NCBI GenBank assembly: GCA_023428025.1
Contig: JAEYZN010000012.1
Coordinates: 248,001-312,000 of the forward strand
Direction: 5' to 3'
DNA from: Bacillota bacterium
GTDB taxonomy: Bacteria > Bacillota > Clostridia > Christensenellales > SZUA-584
DNA: 64,000 nt
Both the position numbers and the translations under genes were made by a program. The notes beneath the pieces are model-generated. The model searched no databases, was not told the DNA's origin, and saw only the letters and a program-made list of their open reading frames with translations. This document shows, in pieces, positions 40,507 through 49,158 of the stretch (position 1 is the stretch's first letter; every line of letters begins with the position of its first letter).

Positions 40507-40983
40507 TCAGATGCGTGAGATATCGCCGATCAGTCCGCCCGCGTCAATGATGCGCTGCATAAACGGCGGGAACGGCTCCGCCTGAAACGCGAGTCCTCTG
40601 GTCGTGTTTTTGATCACGCCGCTGGCCAGATCGACTTCAAGCACGTCACCGGCATCCGTGTTCTTCACCGCTTCCTCGCATTCCAGTATCGGCAGGCCGA
40701 TGTTGATGGCGTTACGGAAGAAGATGCGGGCAAACGTACACGCGATGACGCAGGAAATGCCGGAAGCCTTGATGGAGATGGGCGCGTGCTCACGGGACGA
40801 ACCGCAGCCGAAGTTGGCTTCCGCCACGATGATATCGCCGGGCTGCACCGTTTTGACGAAATCCTTGTCGATATCCTCCATGCAGTGCGACGCCAGTTCC
40901 TTCTCGTCCGAGGTGTTGAGATACCTGGCGGGTATGATAACGTCCGTATCCACGTTGTTGCCGTATTTATAAACTTTACCCAT
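40507..40983 (-). CDS. leuD: 3-isopropylmalate dehydratase small subunit LeuD
   Basis: Swivel-domain subunit of isopropylmalate isomerase in leucine synthesis. Marks are KYGNNVDTDVIIPARYL at the start, FGCGSSREHAPISIKASG and FARIFFRNAINIGLPIL. Length 158 aa matches the two-subunit bacterial/archaeal form. It is 18 bp downstream of leuC and is the last gene of leuACD; leuB is not in the window. Confidence 0.96.
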   Translation of the reverse strand: MGKVYKYGNNVDTDVIIPARYLNTSDEKELASHCMEDIDKDFVKTVQPGDIIVAEANFGCGSSREHAPISIKASGISCVIACTFARIFFRNAINIGLPILECEEAVKNTDAGDVLEVDLASGVIKNTTRGLAFQAEPFPPFMQRIIDAGGLIGDISRI

Positions 40984-41001
40984 GTCAGTTCTCCTTCATT
41001 A

Positions 41002-42258
41002 TTATATATTGGCGGGATCTTCGATGCGCCCCGTCAGTGCGGAGGCCGCCGCCACTGCCGGGCTGGCCAGATACACCTCGGAATCCACATGTCCCATGCG
41101 TCCCACAAAATTGCGGTTGGTGGTGGAGACGGAGCGTTCGCCTGCCGCCAGTATGCCCATGTGCCCGCCGAGGCACGGCCCGCAGGTGGGCGTGGATACC
41201 GCGGCGCCCGCTTCCACAAAGTCTGCGAGCAAGCCCTCTTTCATCGCCTGTAGGTAGATGGCCTGCGTTCCCGGGAAGACGATGACGCGCACACCTTTCT
41301 TCACCTTGCGGCCGCGCAATATCTCCGCCGCGATCCTGAGGTCGGTGATACGACCGTTGGTGCAGGAGCCGATCACCACCTGATCAATCGCCACATCCCC
41401 CACCTCGTCGATGGTTCGGGTGTTGTCCGGCAGGTGCGGGAACGCGACGGTAGGCCGCAATGCCGCCAGATCGATATCGATCACGCGGGCGTATTCCGCG
41501 TCGCCATCTGCCTCAAACGCCGTATACGGGCGCGCGGCGTGCTCGTTGAGATACTCAATCGTCTGGGCGTCCACCGGGAATATACCGTTCTTGGCGCCCG
41601 CCTCGATAGCCATGTTGGCCACCGTGAACCGGTCGTCCATTGTGAGGCTGGCGATATCGCCCGCGAACTCCATCGACTGGTAGAGCGCGCCGTCCACGCC
41701 AATCATGCCGATGATGTGCAGGATCAGGTCCTTGCCGGACACCCATTTTTGCATCTTGCCCTTGAGAGCGAACTTGATCGCCGCAGGCACCTTGAACCAG
41801 CAGACACCGCGCGCCATCGCGGCCGCGAGGTCCGTGCTGCCCACGCCGGTGGAGAACGCACCCAGCGCGCCGTACGTACAGGTATGCGAATCCGCGCCGA
41901 TGATAGCGTCGCCCGGCACAGCCAGGCCCTTCTCGGGAATCAGGCAGTGCTCGATGCCCATCTCGCCGATCTCGAAGTAATTGACGATGCCGTATTCCTT
42001 CGCGAAGTCGCGCAGCAGCTTGGCCTGTTCGGCCGCCTTGATATCCTTATTGGGGGTGAAATGGTCCGGCACGATGGCGATCTTTTCTTTGTCAAAAACC
42101 TGCGTCCGTCCTGTGCGCTTGAATTCGCGTATCGCGACGGGCGTTGTGATATCGTTCCCCAATGCGAGGTCTAACCGCGCTTCGATAAACTGGCCGGCAT
42201 GCACTTCCTTGAGGTCTGTCTTGCTAGCCAGTATTTTTTGCGTCATTGTCATGCCCAC
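41002..42258 (-). CDS. leuC: 3-isopropylmalate dehydratase large subunit LeuC
   Basis: Aconitase-family catalytic subunit carrying a 4Fe-4S cluster. Cluster Cys lie in VIGSCTNGRITDLR and TPTCGPCLGGHMG; GADSHTCTYGALGAFSTGVG is also diagnostic. Length 418 aa is that of the HacA/LeuC short form that pairs with separate LeuD. I take GTG 42258, about 9 nt after GGAGG that overlaps the leuA stop; ATG 42252 is the alternative. Confidence 0.95.
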   Translation of the reverse strand: MGMTMTQKILASKTDLKEVHAGQFIEARLDLALGNDITTPVAIREFKRTGRTQVFDKEKIAIVPDHFTPNKDIKAAEQAKLLRDFAKEYGIVNYFEIGEMGIEHCLIPEKGLAVPGDAIIGADSHTCTYGALGAFSTGVGSTDLAAAMARGVCWFKVPAAIKFALKGKMQKWVSGKDLILHIIGMIGVDGALYQSMEFAGDIASLTMDDRFTVANMAIEAGAKNGIFPVDAQTIEYLNEHAARPYTAFEADGDAEYARVIDIDLAALRPTVAFPHLPDNTRTIDEVGDVAIDQVVIGSCTNGRITDLRIAAEILRGRKVKKGVRVIVFPGTQAIYLQAMKEGLLADFVEAGAAVSTPTCGPCLGGHMGILAAGERSVSTTNRNFVGRMGHVDSEVYLASPAVAAASALTGRIEDPANI

Positions 42259-42262
42259 GTGT

Positions 42263-43780
42263 TTAGCCCTCCAGCTTCATTTGATAGTAATATTTGTTGA
42301 TTGCGTCGATATACGCCTTGACACTCGCTTCCACCACGTCGGTGGAGAGCCCGCGGCCGCGCGCCTTCTTGCCGTCTTTGGACAGCTTCACGATCACTTC
42401 GCCCTGCGCGTCCTTGCCGCCCGTGACCGAGCGGACAATGTAATCCTCCAGCACGAAGCTTTCGCCAATGCAGCGCTCCACCGCGTTGAACGCCGCGTCC
42501 ACCGGGCCGTCGCCTGTCGCCGCTTCCTCAACCGTTCTGTCCTCACGCTGCAGCTTCACCACCGCCGTCGCCGTCATGCGGTTGCCGCTGTTGATCACAA
42601 AGGTGTCAAACACATATTCGTTCGGGATATCGAACGTGTCCACCTCGACCAACGCGCGGATATCCAGGTCGGACACGTCCTTCTTTCTGTCCGCCAGATC
42701 CTTGAACTTCCCGAACGTGGCTTCCAGATGTTCGTCGCTCAGCGCGTAGCCCAAGGCTTTGAGGCGCTCGGCAAACGCGTGCTTTCCGGAATGCTTGCCC
42801 AGCACGATAACGTTCTCCGGCAAGCCGATGGACTCGGGCGTCATGATCTCATACGTCTGTTTGTTGGCGAGCACGCCGTGCTGATGGATACCCGCCTCGT
42901 GTGCGAACGCGTTGGCGCCCACGATGGCTTTGTTCGGCTGGACCGAGACGCCGGTGATCGCTGAAATCAACCGTGACGCGTTGTATATCTGTTTGGTATT
43001 GATATTCGTCGTATATCCGTACAAATCCTGTCTCGTGGACAACGCCATCACGATTTCCTCCAGCGCCGCGTTGCCTGCCCGCTCGCCGATGCCGTTGATC
43101 GTGCCTTCCACCTGCGTCGCGCCAGCGCGGATCGCGGCCAGCGTGTTCGCCACGCCCAGCCCCAGATCGTTGTGGCAATGCACGGAAAGGTCTATCTTCT
43201 CGATGCCGCGTACATTCTGTTTGACGCCGCTGATCAGTTCAAAGAACTCCTCCGGCATCGCATACCCCACGGTATCCGGCACATTGATGCAGGTGGCGCC
43301 CGCCTTGATCACCGCTTCGAATACGCGGTACAAAAACTCCGGCTCGCTCCTCGACGCGTCCTCCGCCGAGAATTCCACATCGGCACACAATGACTTCGCG
43401 TAACGCACCATCTCCTCCGCCTGCTTCAAAACATCTTCCGGCGACATTTTGAGCTTATACTGCATGTGGATGGGCGATGTAGCGAGAAACGTATGGATGC
43501 GCGGGCTGACGGCGCCCTTCACGGCTTCGTAGGCTCGGTCGATATCCTTCTTGAGCGCGCGGGACAGGCTCGCCACCGTAGCGTCCTTCACCGTTTCCGC
43601 GATGGTCTTCACGGAAATAAAATCTCCCGGAGAAGCGATGGCGAAGCCCGCCTCGATCACGTCCACCCCCAGCTTTTCCAGCTGCTTTGCCACTTCGATC
43701 TTTTCCTGCAGGTTCATGCTGCAGCCCGGCGACTGTTCCCCGTCGCGCAGTGTCGTGTCGAAGATCTTGATCGTTGCCAT
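42263..43780 (-). CDS. leuA: 2-isopropylmalate synthase LeuA
   Basis: Condenses 2-ketoisovalerate with acetyl-CoA, the first step of leucine synthesis. DRE-TIM domain: FDTTLRDGEQSPGCSMN, SVHCHNDLGLGVANTLAAI and GIGERAGNAALEEIVMAL; then HEAGIHQHGVL and GKHSGKHAF, and a C-terminal allosteric LeuA dimer domain (about residues 390-505) for leucine feedback. Length 505 aa is standard. It is controlled by the T-box leader upstream. Confidence 0.96.
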   Translation of the reverse strand: MATIKIFDTTLRDGEQSPGCSMNLQEKIEVAKQLEKLGVDVIEAGFAIASPGDFISVKTIAETVKDATVASLSRALKKDIDRAYEAVKGAVSPRIHTFLATSPIHMQYKLKMSPEDVLKQAEEMVRYAKSLCADVEFSAEDASRSEPEFLYRVFEAVIKAGATCINVPDTVGYAMPEEFFELISGVKQNVRGIEKIDLSVHCHNDLGLGVANTLAAIRAGATQVEGTINGIGERAGNAALEEIVMALSTRQDLYGYTTNINTKQIYNASRLISAITGVSVQPNKAIVGANAFAHEAGIHQHGVLANKQTYEIMTPESIGLPENVIVLGKHSGKHAFAERLKALGYALSDEHLEATFGKFKDLADRKKDVSDLDIRALVEVDTFDIPNEYVFDTFVINSGNRMTATAVVKLQREDRTVEEAATGDGPVDAAFNAVERCIGESFVLEDYIVRSVTGGKDAQGEVIVKLSKDGKKARGRGLSTDVVEASVKAYIDAINKYYYQMKLEG

Positions 43781-43835
43781 TGAAGTTTTTTCTCCTCAAA
43801 AAGTATTTGTCTGTGGCCTTCGCAGTTTCGGAGAA

Positions 43836-44094
43836 ACAAAAAAAGCCTTACGTCGACAGAGACGTAAGACCACGCGGTACCACTCTGCTTGCGGCTAAAA
43901 AGCCACCAGCTTAACAGGGCACGACATGATGCCCGTCCTCGTATAACGTTGAGTCACGACGTCTGCACCTACTGAACGTTCGGCACAGCGGCTTCGGAGC
44001 GAGCTTCATTGATCTACAGCCTGCCGTCTTTCACCAAGCGACGGCTCTCTGAGAGGCCAGAGTCAACTACTATTCTCCTTCACAGCCTTTATTG
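43836..44094 (-). ncRNA. T-box leader, leucine-responsive (specifier CUC)
   Basis: Stem I contains the AGTA element, the distal AGAGAGCCG bulge and GGTGAAAG loop; the specifier loop reads ATGAAG-CTC-GC with CTC at 44003-44001. The antiterminator carries the universal AGAGTGGTACCGCG (43886-43873). A terminator follows (CTTACGTC/GACGTAAG plus T7, 43870-43837). Uncharged tRNA-Leu(GAG) should stabilise the antiterminator and turn on leuACD. Boundaries are approximate. Confidence 0.95.
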
Positions 44095-44100
44095 GAGTTC

Positions 44101-44130
44101 ATTATAGATGCTGGATATATATTCTGTCAA
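44101..44130 (-). promoter_or_regulatory. Sigma-A promoter of leuACD
   Basis: Minus strand TTGACA (44130-44125), 18-nt spacer, TATAAT (44106-44101). Both hexamers are consensus. The T-box begins about 7 nt downstream. The remaining bases to 44214 show no gene. Confidence 0.9.
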
Positions 44131-44214
44131 CAACATTTTTGTAAAGAAACAAAAAGCCTGCGATATACATATATACACCGCATCGCTATGCAACCTGATT
44201 TGGAGGTTCTTTGA

Positions 44215-44625
44215 TTACAGATTGAATTGACTGTCTGGAGAGTTTGAATCTTTGTTTTTCAGCTTCTCACGATAATAGGCCATGTGTTCTTTGCCCCAGC
44301 GCCACATATCATTGACGATAGGCAATATCGATTCGCCCAGCTCTGTCAGGTGATATTCCACCTTTGGCGGGACAACGGGATATATCTTTCTGGAAATGAT
44401 TCCGTCCTGTTCCAGCTCGCGAAGCTGTTTGGTCAGAATCCTGTTGCTGATATCCTTGAACAGCCGGAAAAGCTCGCTGTACCGGTGCGGCCCCTCATTC
44501 CCCAGGTGCCAGATAATGACGATCTTGTATTTACCGCTGATGATCGACATCGTCAGTTCTTTTTCACAGTTGAATTCATTGTTGAGCAGGCGGCGCTCAA
44601 TTTCACTTCTTAACTGACCAGACAA
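44215..44625 (-). CDS. HxlR-family transcriptional regulator
   Basis: Winged-helix regulator of the HxlR type (about 136 aa). The family block runs from CEKELTMSIISGKYKIVIIW through SNRILTKQLRELEQDGIISRKIYPVVPPKVEYHLT in the middle (positions about 45-80), ending in ILPIVNDMWRWGKEH. Members often respond to aldehydes or oxidative stress and regulate an adjacent gene. I use TTG 44625, 7 nt after AAGGAG; ATG 44643 lies upstream of that site. It is 82 bp downstream of an aldehyde dehydrogenase gene, a likely target (inference). Confidence 0.86.
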   Translation of the reverse strand: MSGQLRSEIERRLLNNEFNCEKELTMSIISGKYKIVIIWHLGNEGPHRYSELFRLFKDISNRILTKQLRELEQDGIISRKIYPVVPPKVEYHLTELGESILPIVNDMWRWGKEHMAYYREKLKNKDSNSPDSQFNL

Positions 44626-44707
44626 GAGACTTCTCCTTATCATGGATTTGTTATCAGTATATGTGATAATTGCCCTCATGACAAGGAGAGTCTCAGCTTC
44701 AACTGTG

Positions 44708-46147
44708 CTATTTCAATATCGATTTCAGAATAAACGCTTTTGGCTGCGTCATCTCCTCGAGCGTGCAGCAGATACCCTCACGTCCGAGGCCCGTCAGCTT
44801 CCGTCCGCCATGGGGCTGATCAATATTGCGGTAATTGCCGGATCCGTTGATGACCACGCTGCCGCATTGCATTTTGGACGCCACACGAAAAGCCTTTTTC
44901 ATATCCCGCGTGATGACACCGGCGTTCAGCCCAAAAGGCGTGTTGTTGGCAATACGGACCGCTTCCTCCTCCGTGTCAAAACCGATGATGGGAAACACCG
45001 GCCCGAACACCTCCAGACCCTTGCATATATCCATATCCGGCGTGACATTCACCAGCACCGTCGGCTCGTAATATGTCGGCCCGATGAGCCTGCCGCCGTA
45101 AACACAGGCTGCGCCCTGACTGAGTGTATGCTCGACCTGCTTTTGCACTTCCAGCGTGGCGCGCGGGCTGATCAGCACACCCATCTCGGTTTCCTCATCC
45201 AGGGGGTTCCCCGTCTTCACGGTCTTCAGTCTTGCTATCAACTTTTCAACAAAAATGTCTTTAATGCTGTTCTGTATCAGAAAGCGCTTGGGGGCGCAGC
45301 AGGTCTGCCCGGCGTTCTGTATGCGCCCGGAAGCGCACTCACCCACCGCCAGCTCCATGTCCGCGTCGTCAAAGACGATGAAGGGATCGTTTCCGCCCAG
45401 TTCGAGAAAGAGGTGCTTCAGCGTTTGCGCGGCGCTCTTGGCGATGGATATCCCCACTTCCGTGCTTCCGGTGAAGCTCACGGCGTCGATATGCTCGCTC
45501 TCAACCAGCATATTACCCACCATGCCGCCGGGGCCGGTAATGATCTGCAGCACACTGCCCGGTACGCCCGCGCCCAGCATCAGCTCAACGATACGGAGCA
45601 GCGTCAGCGGATTGTCCGTCGCCGGTTTGACGATAACGCTGTTGCCCACGCTCAGCGCGGCCGCCACCTTATGCATGCACAGCTCCACCGGATAATTGAA
45701 CGGCGCGATGCTGGCCACCACGCCCAGCGGTTCCCTGCGCGTGAATATGATGTCCTTTTCGCAGCTGGGCTGTGTCTCCGTCGTCATGGTCTCGCCGTAA
45801 AGGTGCTTGGCTTTTTCCACATAGCTCCTCAATATCTGGACCGCGCAGTCCACCTCTCCGCGCGCTTCGCGTATGATCTTGCCCATCTCGGTGCTGAGCA
45901 AAACGGCAAGCTCTTCAACATGCGCCTCCAGCACATCCGCGCTTTTCAGAAGCACGCGGGCGCGTTCATGCATCGGCGTTTCCGCCCACAGCCGTTTCCC
46001 CTCCTGCGCAATCAGCATGGCGCTGTTCACATCGTCGGTCGTCGCGCTGGGCACGCTGTCTACCAGCTCCTGTGTCGCGGAGTTGTATACGGGAATCGTT
46101 TTTTTATCGCTGGAATCAACCGGGTAGCCGCCAATAAACATTTTCAT
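44708..46147 (-). CDS. NAD(P)-dependent aldehyde dehydrogenase
   Basis: Aldehyde dehydrogenase superfamily, oxidising an aldehyde to the acid. The NAD-site region IAPFNYPVELCMHKVAAAL, FTGSTEVGISIAK, the catalytic Glu in LELGGNDPFIV, and the catalytic Cys in NAGQTCCAPKR (second Cys adjacent) are visible, plus EVFGPVFPIIGFDTEEEAV. Best fit is the succinate-semialdehyde/glyceraldehyde-3-phosphate (GAPN-like) group; substrate unknown. ATG 46147 is chosen (about 479 aa); ATG 46141 is also possible and an upstream extension is Lys-rich and not conserved. Confidence 0.9.
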   Translation of the reverse strand: MKMFIGGYPVDSSDKKTIPVYNSATQELVDSVPSATTDDVNSAMLIAQEGKRLWAETPMHERARVLLKSADVLEAHVEELAVLLSTEMGKIIREARGEVDCAVQILRSYVEKAKHLYGETMTTETQPSCEKDIIFTRREPLGVVASIAPFNYPVELCMHKVAAALSVGNSVIVKPATDNPLTLLRIVELMLGAGVPGSVLQIITGPGGMVGNMLVESEHIDAVSFTGSTEVGISIAKSAAQTLKHLFLELGGNDPFIVFDDADMELAVGECASGRIQNAGQTCCAPKRFLIQNSIKDIFVEKLIARLKTVKTGNPLDEETEMGVLISPRATLEVQKQVEHTLSQGAACVYGGRLIGPTYYEPTVLVNVTPDMDICKGLEVFGPVFPIIGFDTEEEAVRIANNTPFGLNAGVITRDMKKAFRVASKMQCGSVVINGSGNYRNIDQPHGGRKLTGLGREGICCTLEEMTQPKAFILKSILK

Positions 46148-46317
46148 CTTCTTTACACGTCCCTTCATCGATTTTTTGATTTTTTTACATGATGCATTCA
46201 CATTTGGAATGATATAAAATTGCCTGTGGGTTCATCATTAACAATAAATCGGTCATACGCTTGTGTAAAGTACGCACAAATTTGTACGGCAGTTACATTG
46301 TTGTTACCACTCATATA

Positions 46318-46345
46318 AAAAGCCTTCAAGATGAAGGCTTTTTTC
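46318..46345 (-). terminator. Rho-independent terminator of the M20/ABC operon
   Basis: AAAAAGCCTTC, loop AAGAT, GAAGGCTTTTTT; strong stem with T-runs on both strands. It lies 30 bp after the nitroreductase-like gene. Confidence 0.9.
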
Positions 46346-46374
46346 GGCTATAGGTTGGTTGAGGGGGCGGGTCT

Positions 46375-47028
46375 TTAGACCCTTCTGAGCAGCGTCTCTT
46401 CAAGCCCCAGTCTCAGGAGCGGCGCCGGGGTCTGGGCAGGCCAGCCAACATCCACATAAGTGACCAGCTTATAATGCTCCGGCAGCTTCAGAAAATCGTA
46501 CAGCCGCTCGAATACCGGCGGCGTGAACGTCAGCCAGACGCCGCCCAGGCCCAGCGCATGCGCCGTCAGCACGATGTTCTGCGCCGCCGCGCCCGCGTCA
46601 AGCAGCCGGTTTCTCTCGGGGTTCAGCGGATTGGCGCGGTAAACGCGCTCATCCTGCAGCACCAGCAGATGTACCGGGCCCGGCGGAATGTCTCCGCCTT
46701 TGAACAAACCGGGTGCGTTCTTCTCGCGGATCACCGCATAGCGTATGGACTGGAGGTTGCACGAATGCGCGGCCCACAGCCCGCTTTGCAGCACCTTATC
46801 GATGATCTCGTCGCTCACCTCTTCGTCCGTCCAGTGGCGCACGGACCGCCGTTCCTTTACGATCTTGTCGTAAACGCTGTATTCTTCGTCTGTCACCTTG
46901 TGCGGCGCAAATGCCGACAAATCCACGGTTTCTCCGTCCTGTGATTTTCGAGCAAATTCCAGCACGCGCAACGCGGTCTTAAAATCCGGCAGTTCCTCGG
47001 AAATGCCCCTGCGCCGCCACAGGTTCAC
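46375..47028 (-). CDS. Nitroreductase-family protein with N-terminal extension
   Basis: FMN-dependent nitroreductase fold. The domain begins near residue 52 (YDKIVKERRSVRHWTDEEV, typical R-SVR FMN site) and continues with AAHSCNLQSIRYAVI, LDAGAAAQNIVLTAHALGLG, and a short C-terminus. About 50 residues precede it. The only usual start is GTG 47028 and it has no clear ribosome-binding site; a CTG at 47043 overlaps the previous stop (CTGA) and could be used. A nitro substrate is not implied; relatives oxidise or dehalogenate diverse compounds. Last gene of the operon. Confidence 0.85.
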   Translation of the reverse strand: MNLWRRRGISEELPDFKTALRVLEFARKSQDGETVDLSAFAPHKVTDEEYSVYDKIVKERRSVRHWTDEEVSDEIIDKVLQSGLWAAHSCNLQSIRYAVIREKNAPGLFKGGDIPPGPVHLLVLQDERVYRANPLNPERNRLLDAGAAAQNIVLTAHALGLGGVWLTFTPPVFERLYDFLKLPEHYKLVTYVDVGWPAQTPAPLLRLGLEETLLRRV

Positions 47029-47039
47029 CAGATTGCCGA

Positions 47040-47264
47040 TCAGCTTGTCTGGTTTTCCTTCAGCTTTTTCTCATAATGGATAGCCGAATAGGTCTGAATC
47101 TCCAGCGTATGGTGCAGGCGCTCGCGGAACCGGGCCCGAAACTCGGTCTCGTCAATCTTCAGGTATTCTTCGTCGCTCAGGTTAAACCTTTGCAACACCT
47201 TCGTTATCTCTTCTTCGGAGAGTTTTGAAAAATCGATCTTTGTTAAGTCTATCGTCTCGCTCAT
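47040..47264 (-). CDS. Small conserved-looking protein of unknown function
   Basis: A 74-aa acidic protein, predicted mostly helical (SKLSEEEITKVLQRFN and DETEFRARFRERLHHTLEI), without Cys or membrane segments. AAGGA is 8 nt upstream of ATG 47264. I do not recognise a family. The layout between the ABC ATPase (16 bp away) and the nitroreductase-like gene (overlap or 11 bp gap) suggests it is a true operon member, perhaps a subunit of one of them. Confidence 0.7.
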   Translation of the reverse strand: MSETIDLTKIDFSKLSEEEITKVLQRFNLSDEEYLKIDETEFRARFRERLHHTLEIQTYSAIHYEKKLKENQTS

Positions 47265-47280
47265 CGGTTCCATCCTTCTT

Positions 47281-48054
47281 TCAAATGCTAAACTCCGTCT
47301 CGATACCCGTGTCCTTTTCGTTCAAAGTCCGGTATATTTCCTTTTCCAGCTCCAGAATCAGCGGATGGCCGTGCTCTCTCGGGCGGGGAAAATCGACGGT
47401 GTATATCTTTTTGATCCGGCCCGGCCGCGGAGAGAACAGCACCACTCTGTCAGCCAGGAACACGGACTCCGTCACGTCGTGCGTGATGAACACCACCGTC
47501 TTCTTTTCCTTTTGCCATATCGCCGTCACATCAGCCTGAAGCTGCAGCCGGGTCAAATAGTCCACCGCTCCAAACGGTTCATCCATCAGCAGCACCTTGG
47601 GGTTTGCCACCAACGTGCGGGCCAGGCCCGCACGTTGGCGCATACCGCCGGAAAGCTGATGAGGATACCGGTTTTCAAACGTGTTCAAGTCGACGCGCCG
47701 GATATACTCCATCGCCATCGCACGCCTCTTCGCCTTGGGTTCTCCGCGAACCTCCAGCCCGAACTCAATGTTTTCGAGCACGGTTCGCCACGGAAACAGC
47801 GAGGAGTCCTGAAAGACGACGCCGATATCGCGCGAAGGTCCCTTTACCTCTTTGTCCCCGATGAATATCTGGCCGGAGGTGGGCAGCTGCAGCCCGGCGA
47901 GCAGCTCCAGCAGTGTGCTTTTGCCGCACCCGCTGGGCCCCAGCACGCATATGAACTCCCCATCCTTGATCTCGAGGTCCACGTTCGACAGGGCCTGAAC
48001 CTCCTGCTGGCCAGTATAAATCTTGTTCAATCCTTTAATGATGATTGGGGGCAT
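47281..48054 (-). CDS. ABC transporter ATP-binding protein (SsuB/TauB/ThiZ type)
   Basis: ATPase of a nitrate/sulfonate/taurine/thiamine-precursor type importer. Walker A GPSGCGKSTLLELLAG (about residues 37-52), Q-loop QDSSLFPWRTV, signature LSGGMRQRAGLART, Walker B VLLMDEPFGAVDYLT and the switch His in VFITHDVTESVFLADRVV. Length 257 aa is standard. It pairs with the solute-binding protein and permease immediately upstream. Confidence 0.93.
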   Translation of the reverse strand: MPPIIIKGLNKIYTGQQEVQALSNVDLEIKDGEFICVLGPSGCGKSTLLELLAGLQLPTSGQIFIGDKEVKGPSRDIGVVFQDSSLFPWRTVLENIEFGLEVRGEPKAKRRAMAMEYIRRVDLNTFENRYPHQLSGGMRQRAGLARTLVANPKVLLMDEPFGAVDYLTRLQLQADVTAIWQKEKKTVVFITHDVTESVFLADRVVLFSPRPGRIKKIYTVDFPRPREHGHPLILELEKEIYRTLNEKDTGIETEFSI

Positions 48055-48072
48055 CCTTAACTCCTTATTCCT

Positions 48073-49131
48073 TTATGACTCCGGCAGAAAACTCTGATCA
48101 ATGTACGGCGTCAAATTATACTTCTCTTCCTGAAAACCCAGCTCGATCTGGGTATCCTGCGTGTCATTGAGCGAGTTGATATCCACCGAGGGCTCGTTTG
48201 CCCAGATTTCCAGCTCGGACTCCAGCACCGCCCTCAATATCTCCGGGTCAATCTCGACATATTTGGATCCGAACTCTATCGTTTCGTCCAGATTCTCCTT
48301 GGCATACGTCCAGGACTTGTAGTACGCCTTGATGATCTTGCGCAGTTCATCCGGGTGTTCCGCGATAAACTTGTCGCTCGCCACCAGCACGCCGGTGTGG
48401 AACGTGGGCAGATATTCATAGCCCTTGCCCAACAGTTTGCCGACGCCTTCCTTCTCGGCCAACTCAACAAACGGCTGGTGGATGATGGTGGCAGCCACCT
48501 GGCCGGTCTGAAGGCTGGCGTACGCCTGCTGATACACGCCGTTGGCCAGCAATGTCACGTCCTTATCCGGGTCTAAGCCGTTCTCTTTCAGCATCACACG
48601 GGTATATGCGTCCAGACCCGAGCCCGCCATCGCGATGCCCACCACTTTGCCCTTCAGGTCGGAAATCTCATTGATATCCGGCGCGCCGATCAGATAAAAC
48701 GCGCCCTTGGTGCGGAACATGGACCCCACGATTTTGAACGGAGCGCCCTGGGCCGTCGCCGTGATCGCCTGGGAGGTGTTCAGGTCTGCAAAGTCGACAT
48801 CGCCGGAGATCAGGCCGGAGATTTTGTCGTCCAGTATGATCTCTTCGGTTTTCAGTCCGTCTTCCGAAAAGAACCCTTTTTCAAAGCCGAGCCATGTGCC
48901 AATGCCGGTATAGCTGACAAACGGCGCGAACTTCACCGTATACGCATCCGCCGCAGCTTCGGTGGCATCCGGAGTGGCCTCATCGGCCGGGGCTTCCGTC
49001 GCAGCTTCGGTGGCTGCGGGTGTTGGGTCCGGGCTTTCTGCAGGCGTGGCCGGAGCGGCGCACCCCAAGCTGAATACCGAAACCAGCAGCAGCGCCACGG
49101 CAAGCACAGTCAATTTGTAAATCCTCTTCAT
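48073..49131 (-). CDS. Solute-binding lipoprotein (SsuA/ThiY/TauA type)
   Basis: Extracellular substrate-binding protein anchored by lipid. Signal peptide with lipobox FSLGC (Cys24), then a Pro/Ala/Thr/Glu-rich linker (about 25-65), then a type II periplasmic-binding fold of the NMT1/SsuA class (FVSYTGIGTWLGFEKGFFSEDGL, VVGIAMAGSGLDAYTRVMLK, segments). The ligand class covers sulfonates, pyrimidine precursors, riboflavin and aromatic acids, so the ligand is unknown. Linker is unusually long and repetitive (ATEAATEAPADEATPDATEA). Confidence 0.92.
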   Translation of the reverse strand: MKRIYKLTVLAVALLLVSVFSLGCAAPATPAESPDPTPAATEAATEAPADEATPDATEAAADAYTVKFAPFVSYTGIGTWLGFEKGFFSEDGLKTEEIILDDKISGLISGDVDFADLNTSQAITATAQGAPFKIVGSMFRTKGAFYLIGAPDINEISDLKGKVVGIAMAGSGLDAYTRVMLKENGLDPDKDVTLLANGVYQQAYASLQTGQVAATIIHQPFVELAEKEGVGKLLGKGYEYLPTFHTGVLVASDKFIAEHPDELRKIIKAYYKSWTYAKENLDETIEFGSKYVEIDPEILRAVLESELEIWANEPSVDINSLNDTQDTQIELGFQEEKYNLTPYIDQSFLPES

Positions 49132-49158
49132 GTCTACATCTCCTTATATTTTAAGAAT

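Noticed and set aside
42263..43780. Citramalate or homocitrate synthase instead of LeuA
   Set aside because: Full length with the C-terminal regulatory domain, adjacent leuC and leuD, and a leucine T-box all support LeuA.
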